The translations under genes and the position numbers were made by a program. DNA of 33,298 nucleotides, from contig JAFYUT010000018.1 in the NCBI GenBank assembly GCA_017549485.1, positions 1-33,298 on the forward strand, written 5' to 3'. The notes under the pieces are model-generated. The model was given only the letters and a program-made list of their open reading frames with translations. It was not told the DNA's origin and made no database searches. Of the stretch, positions 7,667 to 13,638 are shown in pieces. This DNA comes from Akkermansia sp. (GTDB taxonomy: Bacteria; Verrucomicrobiota; Verrucomicrobiia; Verrucomicrobiales; Akkermansiaceae). The first letter of the stretch is position 1, and each line of letters opens with the position of its first letter.

Positions 7667-9499
7667 TCATTCGGCGTTAGAGCGGTACGTGGGGACGCTG
7701 AGGTAGACTTCTTCGTCCAACTCATCAAAGTAAACGTCGCCGTGCGGCTTGTCCATAAGGGGCAGAATCATGTGGAATGACTTGAGGTAACCCAGAGATG
7801 CGTTAGCGCCCGTGTCATTCGTGATGATTTGAACGTGCTTGTTCTTATCAGCCTCTTCGCTGTTGAAGAACTTCTGCTTACAAATCTTCTCATAAGCATC
7901 GCGAACTTCTTGTTCGTTCATGGCGTAGCCCTTGATGTAGATGGCGTTAATCTGGCCGGCTTCTACATTGGCCATGGCCGTGGCCCCATTGGCGGCAGAC
8001 GGTGCAAACAAGCGCGTGTGTCTGCTGACGGAGCCGGACTCCAGGGTCTGATCCAACATGAGGGTCTCGGAGTTTACTGGTTCAAATTGTGTGAACCAGA
8101 AGTTGTAGGAGGTGCCTACCTCTGCAATGGCTTTGATGATGTCGGTGTATTCCGTACGGCTGCGGTAGAGGGTGGAAAGCTCGTGCAGCTCAGCCTTGGC
8201 GTTGTTAAAGGCTTCTTCTGCATCACGCACGGCGTTGGCATCCTTCTCAATGGGGGCCAGTTGGCGTTTGAAGAGCTCGTTGGTTTCCTCTGCTTTCTTC
8301 ACGGCACTGTTGGCCATGAATACGAAAGCGCCTGCGCCGGCAAGGGCGATAAGACCACCCACGGCAATCTTGGGCAGCATTTGCAGCTCTGCGCGGTCTT
8401 TACCTACGCTTGTGGGTACCAAGTCAATGTAGAACTCACCCACCTTGGCGCCGGTAACGGCTGCACCGGCAATCGGGCCCAAGCAAAGGGCATCCATCCC
8501 CAAGGCTTCTTCGTCTATCTTGGAGCCGATGCTGAATGCCTGCAGCGGGTTAAGGTATTCTACGGGGATATTGAGGGCGGCCTGCAAGAACTCTACGGCA
8601 TAGGGCAAGCGTGCGCCACCACCGCAAATGTATGCCTTGGTGGGGGCTGAGCCCTTGTACTGAGCGCGGTAGTGGTTGATGGTGCGCTGTACCTCGGAAC
8701 TGAGGCGGCTCATGGCGGTGCGGATGGTGGTAGCAAGTGCTGCCTCCTGCTCGCTCATGTTGTCGGTAAAGCCGTTGCCCAAAGACACCATGCCGGACTC
8801 AATCTTGAGTTGCTCGGCTTCTTTGAAGTTCAGGTTGAACTCACGGGCAATGTTGTTGGTGATGAAAGAGCCGGCTGCCGTGACGGAGCGGGTGAAGAAA
8901 CGGCCACTCTCAGAGAAGATGATATCCGTGGTCTTGGCGCCGATGTCGAGAATGACAACAGATTCGCCCTCGTCCTCGGGATAGCTGATGCGGTATGCGT
9001 TGTAGAGAGAGGTGATGGAGCAGTCAACACTGCGTGTCTTGAGCCCATTGTCTTCTACTTGCGTGTTCAGGTTGTCGAGCACGTCTTTCTTGATGGCTAC
9101 AAGAAGCACCTCTTGCTCGCCCGGTTCTCTTTCAGGCAGAACTTGGTAGGAGTAGATGATGTCCTCCAGCGGGAAAGGAATATGTTGCTGGGCTTCGTAG
9201 CCTACGTGCTCAGAGATGTCATCAATGTCAATGAGAGGCAGTTTGATGAAGCGCATGAATACCTGTTGGCCGGAGACAACGTTACGTACATCGCTACCCT
9301 TGACCTTCAGTTCCGTTACCATTTCACCGATGGCATTGCTCACGTAGTCCATGCGCATGCCTTCCTCTACCGGGTCAAGCAGGATGTCCCTGCGGGCATA
9401 GCGCGACAGCGCATAACCCTTGCCGGCGGGGGTGAATACGCCCATGGTGACGCTTTGGGCGCCTATCTCAAGGGCTACTGTTGTTTTATATTCAGCCAT
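7667..9499 (-). CDS. pilM: PilM-like actin-fold ATPase fused to a PilN-like domain (Amuc_1101-like)
   Basis: This 610-residue protein is a type IV pilus inner-membrane platform component. Residues about 1-345 form a PilM/FtsA-type actin-fold ATPase: phosphate-1 loop ALEIGAQSVTMGVF (9-22), phosphate-2 loop VILDIGAKTTDIIF (182-195) and adenosine motif AYICGGGARLPYAVEFLQ (289-306). Residues about 355-375 (FYIDLVPTSVGKDRAE) resemble the N-terminal PilN peptide that docks into PilM. They are followed by a transmembrane helix (about 378-397), a coiled coil (about 400-445) and a PilN-like ferredoxin-type domain (about 450-610). PilM is normally about 350 residues with PilN separate, so this looks like a PilM-PilN fusion. 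It lies 24 nt upstream of the Amuc_1100-like gene and 41 nt downstream of the first gene of the cluster. Confidence 0.88.
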   Translation of the reverse strand: MAEYKTTVALEIGAQSVTMGVFTPAGKGYALSRYARRDILLDPVEEGMRMDYVSNAIGEMVTELKVKGSDVRNVVSGQQVFMRFIKLPLIDIDDISEHVGYEAQQHIPFPLEDIIYSYQVLPEREPGEQEVLLVAIKKDVLDNLNTQVEDNGLKTRSVDCSITSLYNAYRISYPEDEGESVVILDIGAKTTDIIFSESGRFFTRSVTAAGSFITNNIAREFNLNFKEAEQLKIESGMVSLGNGFTDNMSEQEAALATTIRTAMSRLSSEVQRTINHYRAQYKGSAPTKAYICGGGARLPYAVEFLQAALNIPVEYLNPLQAFSIGSKIDEEALGMDALCLGPIAGAAVTGAKVGEFYIDLVPTSVGKDRAELQMLPKIAVGGLIALAGAGAFVFMANSAVKKAEETNELFKRQLAPIEKDANAVRDAEEAFNNAKAELHELSTLYRSRTEYTDIIKAIAEVGTSYNFWFTQFEPVNSETLMLDQTLESGSVSRHTRLFAPSAANGATAMANVEAGQINAIYIKGYAMNEQEVRDAYEKICKQKFFNSEEADKNKHVQIITNDTGANASLGYLKSFHMILPLMDKPHGDVYFDELDEEVYLSVPTYRSNAE

Positions 9500-9540
9500 A
9501 AAGTATATGTGAGTATGTTATAGATAGTAAGATTGTGTTA

Positions 9541-10425
9541 TCAGCGGCGTGTGCGCTTGGTCTTTTTGTTCTTCTTGCCCTTGCGGCTGCTGCTGTCTTC
9601 TTCTTCCGTAGCCGAGGTGTCGCTGTCTGTGGTGTCGTCAGCTGCGGGAGTTTCGGTGTCTGAGCTGCCGGTGTCTGTGGTGTCCGTCGTGGTTGAGGGG
9701 GCGGGTACCGGGCTTACTGCCGGGGTTGTAGCAGAATCTGCAGAGGGAGCCACCTGCGGGTAGGCGTTGCCTACCCATGCGGCATAGGGGGTCTGGTCTA
9801 CGCTGCAAAGGACGGCGCCGGTCTCGCCCATGCTCTTGGTCCACCACTCGTCGGCAAGCTTCTTCTTGGCATTGTTGTCAAAGATGACGTAACGGGGCTC
9901 ACCGCTCTTCATGCACTGCTTGCTGTTGAACTCGGCCTCCAAGGCTACACCCATGAGCTTACCTTTCAGGTCTCCCTTGCCTTTAACATTGATGCGGGTA
10001 GCGCTGCTGGGGGGGATGAATAAGCCGATGCTCATCTCGTTCTTGGCGGCTTCGCCACCGCCGCTGACGGGGATGTCTACATAGGTGATTTCTTTGGAAA
10101 TTTTAACGGGCTTGCCATCGTTGTTGTCGCTCTCAAACAGAAGGTGAGCCGTAAACTTGATGGCGGGGACGAATTGAGCGGGGGTGTCGCCTTTGGCTTT
10201 TGCTTCAATCTTAACGGGTACATTTACCAACTGCCAACCTACTACGGGAGTGGCAGACATGGTTGCCCCGGCAAAAGACATACCCTGAGGGGGAGCGAGT
10301 TTTTCTACTTTTGTGGCACCGCCTTTAATGTTGAGGGAAACTTTAACGGCGGAGGCGTCTACGGCGGAAGCGGTCATGGAGCCGCACACGGCTGCTGCGA
10401 GTATGGTAAAAAGAGCTCTTTTCAT
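9541..10425 (-). CDS. Amuc_1102-like secreted protein of the pilus cluster
   Basis: A 294-residue exported protein with a signal peptide (about 1-21; LFTILAAAVCGSMTASA). A beta-rich core (about 25-215) has alternating hydrophobic strands (VKVSLNIKGGATKVEKLAP, GWQLVNVPVKIEAKAKG). The C-terminus (about 225-294) is low complexity: Pro/Ser/Thr/Asp-rich, then a strongly basic tail SSSRKGKKNKKTKRTRR. First gene of the minus-strand cluster and divergent from lgt. Its position matches Amuc_1102, but I see no recognised enzymatic motif. The basic tail could bind nucleic acid, acidic polysaccharide or membrane phospholipid; this is inference. Codon 1 at 10425 fits a standard signal peptide. Confidence 0.72.
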   Translation of the reverse strand: MKRALFTILAAAVCGSMTASAVDASAVKVSLNIKGGATKVEKLAPPQGMSFAGATMSATPVVGWQLVNVPVKIEAKAKGDTPAQFVPAIKFTAHLLFESDNNDGKPVKISKEITYVDIPVSGGGEAAKNEMSIGLFIPPSSATRINVKGKGDLKGKLMGVALEAEFNSKQCMKSGEPRYVIFDNNAKKKLADEWWTKSMGETGAVLCSVDQTPYAAWVGNAYPQVAPSADSATTPAVSPVPAPSTTTDTTDTGSSDTETPAADDTTDSDTSATEEEDSSSRKGKKNKKTKRTRR

Positions 10426-10458
10426 GGCGAAAAATTCAGATGTGTGCTATATTTATAC

Positions 10459-10486
10459 ACAATAAGCCATGCCTTGGCGAGAACAA
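10459..10486 (-). promoter_or_regulatory. Candidate promoter of the pilus-like cluster
   Basis: Minus strand TTGTTC (10481-10486), a 16-nt spacer, TATTGT (10459-10464), predicted start near 10452. The 11-mer ATAAATATAGC (10456-10446) lies just downstream and is shared with the secretin upstream region. The assignment is weaker than for the other promoters listed. Confidence 0.4.
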
Positions 10487-10563
10487 ACTTGCGTTCAGAC
10501 ACTTTTTTTTATGTTACCGGCGTGATATACACCGCAAATTGTGATTCGTGTTACTGTTTCGCC

Positions 10564-10592
10564 TTGTTTAGAGGTGTCTGTTGTGGTATAAG
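10564..10592 (+). promoter_or_regulatory. Promoter of lgt
   Basis: TTGTTT (10564-10569), a 17-nt spacer, TATAAG (10587-10592). The predicted start near 10599 gives a leader of only about 4 nt before the ATG at 10603. It diverges from the pilus-cluster promoter in the same intergenic region. Confidence 0.65.
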
Positions 10593-10602
10593 CAGCTTCG
10601 TC

Positions 10603-11628
10603 ATGACGAATATATTGGCTACTTATGTGCACCATCTGAACCCGATTTTGGTTGAGATACCCGGAACCCCCATTGCCGTGCGTTGGTACGGTTTGGCCTA
10701 TCTTGCCGGGTTTGTGTTAGGGTATTTGTTGTTGTTACGCCTCTCCAAAACGAAGCTTTATTGCATCGAGCCCGACAAATTGTCAGATTTCATTGCCATG
10801 CAGGTGTGCCTTATCGGTGTGGTGTGCGGTGGGCGTTTGGGTGAGTTCTTTTTCTATTGGCTGCCCCAGCACGGGCTGAGCGGTTTTTTTGACGACCCTA
10901 CTTGGGTGTTCCGTGTGTGGGAGGGCGGTATGGCCTCTCACGGTGGTATTATAGGTGTAATTTTGGTGGCGTTGTTCTATGCCCGCCGTCACAAGCTTTC
11001 TTTCCCCCGCGTGCTGGATGGCTTGGCCATTGTGGCTCCTATAGGGCTGTGCTTCGGGCGTATTGCCAATTTTATTAACGGTGAGCTGTACGGGCGAGTG
11101 TGTGATGCCGCCAATGCGCTGGCTATGAAGTTCCCGCTTGCGTTTTATGAGCTTTCTCCGCAATCTCGCATGGCTGCTAGAATCTCGCTGGAGTCTACCA
11201 TGCAAAAGCCATATGATTCGTTCTTTATGCGGAATGAGCAGGGGCAATTTATAGAGGGTGAGGAAGGTATGCTTTGCCGCATGTGCCGTGAGAATGAAAC
11301 TTTCCGCAATGCCCTCGGGGAATATTTGGAGCCCCGTTATCCCTCCCAGCTGTTTGAGGCGTTGGGGGAGGGCTTGTTGCTCTTTGCCGTGCTGATTTTG
11401 GTGCGCTTGCGGTGGAAAAACGCCCCGGCCGGTCTTTTTGCCGGGCTTTTCGGTGTGTTGTATGCCATTGCTCGCGTCGTGTGCGAGTGCTTTAAAGAAC
11501 CCGATGATGTTGTATGGATGGGAGTTACTAAGGGACAATGGCTTTCTTTCGGTATCTTTGCGGCCGGTGTGGCGTTTTTAGTGCACGCTTTCCGCTATCA
11601 AAAATCACCGAATTTGCAAAAAAATTAA
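10603..11628 (+). CDS. lgt: Prolipoprotein diacylglyceryl transferase
   Basis: Lgt transfers diacylglycerol from phosphatidylglycerol to the lipobox cysteine of prolipoproteins, the first step of lipoprotein maturation in the inner membrane. The family motifs IAVRWYGLAYLAGF (24-37), GGRLGE (76-81), WEGGMASHGGIIGV (106-119), the signature GRIANFINGELYGR (152-165) and PRYPSQLFEALGEG (244-257) are all present, with about seven membrane segments. The length is 341 aa against the usual 260-290; the excess is an insertion of about 65 residues (177-242) in a periplasmic loop. The frame is open upstream, but ATG 10603 gives the normal N-terminus and sits just after a promoter. The ABC binding lipoprotein at 25812 is an example of a likely substrate. 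Confidence 0.96.
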   Translation: MTNILATYVHHLNPILVEIPGTPIAVRWYGLAYLAGFVLGYLLLLRLSKTKLYCIEPDKLSDFIAMQVCLIGVVCGGRLGEFFFYWLPQHGLSGFFDDPTWVFRVWEGGMASHGGIIGVILVALFYARRHKLSFPRVLDGLAIVAPIGLCFGRIANFINGELYGRVCDAANALAMKFPLAFYELSPQSRMAARISLESTMQKPYDSFFMRNEQGQFIEGEEGMLCRMCRENETFRNALGEYLEPRYPSQLFEALGEGLLLFAVLILVRLRWKNAPAGLFAGLFGVLYAIARVVCECFKEPDDVVWMGVTKGQWLSFGIFAAGVAFLVHAFRYQKSPNLQKN

Positions 11629-11647
11629 AAAAATGCAAAAAAAAGGC

Positions 11648-11676
11648 TTGCAATGCATAAAAAAATCATGTAAAAT
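11648..11676 (+). promoter_or_regulatory. Promoter of tRNA-Tyr/tRNA-Val
   Basis: TTGCAA (11648-11653), a 17-nt spacer, TAAAAT (11671-11676). The predicted start near 11683 is about 31 nt before the mature tRNA-Tyr. Confidence 0.72.
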
Positions 11677-11713
11677 GCCGTCGCACGCTACTTCGGTGGC
11701 CTGCAAAAAGAAT

Positions 11714-11796
11714 GGGTAGGTTCCCGAGCGGTCAAAGGGGGCAGACTGTAAATCTGCTATCGTACGATTTCGATGGTTCGAATCCATCCCTGCCCA
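11714..11796 (+). tRNA. tRNA-Tyr: tRNA-Tyr (anticodon GTA)
   Basis: A class II tRNA with a long variable arm. The acceptor is GGGTAGG/CCTGCCC, the anticodon loop is ctGTAaa within CAGA...TCTG, and the T-arm is GATGG TTCGAAT CCATC. The discriminator is A and CCA is not encoded. tRNA-Val follows 10 nt later on the same strand. Confidence 0.95.
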
Positions 11797-11806
11797 TTTC
11801 TCCCAT

Positions 11807-11879
11807 GCGGAGGTAGCTCAGTTGGTAGAGCAACACCTTGACATGGTGGAGGTCGTAGGTTCGAGTCCTATCCCCCGTA
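11807..11879 (+). tRNA. tRNA-Val: tRNA-Val (anticodon GAC), with unusual mismatches
   Basis: The D-arm GCTC...GAGC, anticodon loop TTGACAT (anticodon GAC) and T-arm GTAGG TTCGAGT CCTAT identify tRNA-Val. The acceptor GCGGAGG/CCCCCGT contains an A5-C68 mismatch and a G1-U72 wobble, and the anticodon stem has an A27-G43 mismatch. The discriminator is A and CCA is not encoded. The overall fold is intact, but pairing is poorer than normal for a functional tRNA. Confidence 0.88.
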
Positions 11880-11889
11880 TCCTTTTCAA

Positions 11890-11926
11890 GTCCTTGCAAC
11901 GAGACGTTGGCAAGGACGTTTTTTTT
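11890..11926 (+). terminator. Intrinsic terminator of the tRNA-Tyr/Val unit
   Basis: The stem GTCCTTGC/GCAAGGAC (11890-11897 and 11910-11917) is extended by AACG/CGTT with a one-base bulge and a 3-nt loop. It is followed by a run of eight Ts (11919-11926). Confidence 0.9.
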
Positions 11927-11947
11927 GCTCGAGTGGTACGAATAGTC

Positions 11948-11976
11948 TTGCAATATGCCGCAGAGTGGGGTAAGGT
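11948..11976 (+). promoter_or_regulatory. Candidate promoter of purN
   Basis: TTGCAA (11948-11953), a 17-nt spacer, and a weak TAAGGT (11971-11976). The predicted start near 11983 gives a leader of about 3 nt before the ATG at 11986. Confidence 0.45.
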
Positions 11977-11985
11977 GCGCGTGTT

Positions 11986-12561
11986 ATGATACGACTTGCA
12001 GTTCTCGGTTCCGGTTCCGGCAGTAATTGCCAATCCATTTTCAATGCCATTAAAGAGGGGCGCCTCGATGCAGAGGTGGTTATAGTTCTCTCAGATAACC
12101 CCGATGCCTACATTTTGGAGCGTGCTCGCCAACACGGTGTGCCCGCCGAGGTGATGGATTGCGGTGGGTTCAAGAACAAGTTCCCCTTAGAGGTGCAGCA
12201 AGCCGTGGCTGAGAAATTGCAGGCGCTCAAGGTAGATATGATTTGCCTTGCCGGCTTTATGCGCTTGGTAAAAGAGCCCCTTCTGGCTGCGTTCCCCAAC
12301 CGCATTCTTAATATTCACCCGGCGTTGTTGCCCGCTTTCCCCGGTGTGGAGGCTTGGAAACAGGCCTTGGAGGCCGGAGCCAAACAGGCCGGGTGCACCG
12401 TGCACTATGTGGATGCCGGTATGGATACCGGCGAGATTCTTATGCAGGCCTATGTGCCCGTATTGCCGGATGACACCCCGCAAACCTTGCATGCTCGCAT
12501 TCAGGTGCAAGAGCACATTCTCTACCCCGCCGCCATCTTGTCTGCTCTCGCCAGACTCTGA
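11986..12561 (+). CDS. purN: Phosphoribosylglycinamide formyltransferase (GAR transformylase)
   Basis: PurN transfers the formyl group of 10-formyltetrahydrofolate to glycinamide ribonucleotide, the third step of de novo purine synthesis, in the cytosol. The 191-residue length is typical. The N-terminal phosphate-binding loop LAVLGSGSGSNCQSI (4-18), the folate-site segment CLAGFMRLV, the catalytic NIHPALLPAFPG (Asn and His) and the HYVDAGMDTGEI aspartate region are all present in order. It appears monocistronic: the next gene is convergent and a shared hairpin lies at 12588-12620. No other purine gene is in the window. Confidence 0.97.
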   Translation: MIRLAVLGSGSGSNCQSIFNAIKEGRLDAEVVIVLSDNPDAYILERARQHGVPAEVMDCGGFKNKFPLEVQQAVAEKLQALKVDMICLAGFMRLVKEPLLAAFPNRILNIHPALLPAFPGVEAWKQALEAGAKQAGCTVHYVDAGMDTGEILMQAYVPVLPDDTPQTLHARIQVQEHILYPAAILSALARL

Positions 12562-12587
12562 TTCCCTTTGTTCAATAAAAATGATGA

Positions 12588-12620
12588 GGCGCAGCCGATA
12601 TATAACGGCTGCGCCCTTTT
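12588..12620. terminator. Terminator of purN, probably shared with the convergent Bat operon
   Basis: Ten-base-pair stem GGCGCAGCCG/CGGCTGCGCC (12588-12597 and 12606-12615) with an 8-nt A/T loop. A T-run (12617-12620) follows on the plus strand, and an A-rich stretch (12576-12581) on the other side could serve the minus-strand operon ending at 12640. Confidence 0.85.
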
Positions 12621-12639
12621 ATTTGTTGTGGTTTGAATA

Positions 12640-13638
12640 TTATTGCCTATTGATTTTGGTGCGAATGGCCTCTGAATATTCCGGTGCTGTATTGGGGGCA
12701 GGGTCATAGCCCAAGTAACAGCGTTTGCGGAAATCCTCAAAGCTTTCGCCGGGGCGGGATTTGACTACACCGTGGTTAAACAATACGCGTGCAATATCCC
12801 CATTGTGTACCGGCAGCAGGTTGTAGTACCAGGGCATGTGTGGTGCTACGGCGCGGAAGGTATTAATTACGCCGGTGGAGCAATTGTCTGCCGCTGTGTT
12901 GTAAGCCGTATGCTTTTTGGCTGCCTCTTGCTGCAACGATACGAAGTTAAGGAGCATGTCTCGCGATTTTTCGGGGGAGGCCTTGAGTGGCATGAGCATT
13001 AAATCCTCGTGACGGTAGTTGGTGCGCAGCCCGTAGATGTCTTCTTCTGTGCCGAATAGGTAGAGTAAGCCGTAGCGCTTGTATAACCCTCCGATGGCGG
13101 TTTGCTCCTCGCCCTCGGGGAGGCGGGTTTCGGCAGATACTACCAAGTGGCGCCCGTCTGCAAAGTTAAAGCTCATCATGGTGTGGCATACGGCCTCCAT
13201 ACCATCCCAATGGCAGGCAGCAAAGTCTGCCCCGGTGATTGTGCGCAGGTCGTATGTCTCGGTGCGGTAACGAGGCGTGTAATCTGTTACGCTGCGGTAC
13301 TCAAAATCTCTGATATTGGTGATGGTGAGCAGGGTGCCATCTGCGCTGAGTGTGAACTCAGGGTTGCGCGCCCAAGGTGTTTGCCATTGCTCCGGTTGTG
13401 GGCCGGGGATGAGTTTGAATGTAACGATATTGAGCACTACCAGCCCCCACAGCCAGAGCTGTGTGTGACCGGGGTATTTCTTTTGCTTGATATACCAAGC
13501 TCCCCATACTGCCACCAAAATACCCGCCGGGAGCATGCTTATAGGCTGGTATACCCATAAGCCGAGGCTCCAAAGCAAGGCTATGCTTAACAGACCTATG
13601 CTGAGGGTGAGCAGGGTATATTTTACCGTTTTTTTCAT
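12640..13638 (-). CDS. DUF4105-like membrane protein at the end of the Bat operon
   Basis: A 332-residue protein with three closely spaced hydrophobic N-terminal segments within the first 75 residues, followed by a soluble, probably periplasmic domain. The segment YNTAADNCSTGVINTFRA resembles the conserved Y.....NC(T/S)T motif of DUF4105 (Lnb N-terminal periplasmic domain) proteins, where the cysteine suggests a papain-like or NlpC/P60-like hydrolase fold. No biochemical activity can be asserted. The start overlaps the stop of the BatD-BatE gene in an ATGA tetranucleotide (13635-13638), indicating translational coupling and membership in the MoxR/Bat operon. Confidence 0.7.
   Translation of the reverse strand: MKKTVKYTLLTLSIGLLSIALLWSLGLWVYQPISMLPAGILVAVWGAWYIKQKKYPGHTQLWLWGLVVLNIVTFKLIPGPQPEQWQTPWARNPEFTLSADGTLLTITNIRDFEYRSVTDYTPRYRTETYDLRTITGADFAACHWDGMEAVCHTMMSFNFADGRHLVVSAETRLPEGEEQTAIGGLYKRYGLLYLFGTEEDIYGLRTNYRHEDLMLMPLKASPEKSRDMLLNFVSLQQEAAKKHTAYNTAADNCSTGVINTFRAVAPHMPWYYNLLPVHNGDIARVLFNHGVVKSRPGESFEDFRKRCYLGYDPAPNTAPEYSEAIRTKINRQ

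Noticed and set aside
11605..12033. Small minus-strand frames over the tRNA-Tyr/tRNA-Val region
   Set aside because: They translate the antisense of tRNA genes and the terminator, giving the usual spurious peptides seen at tRNA loci.
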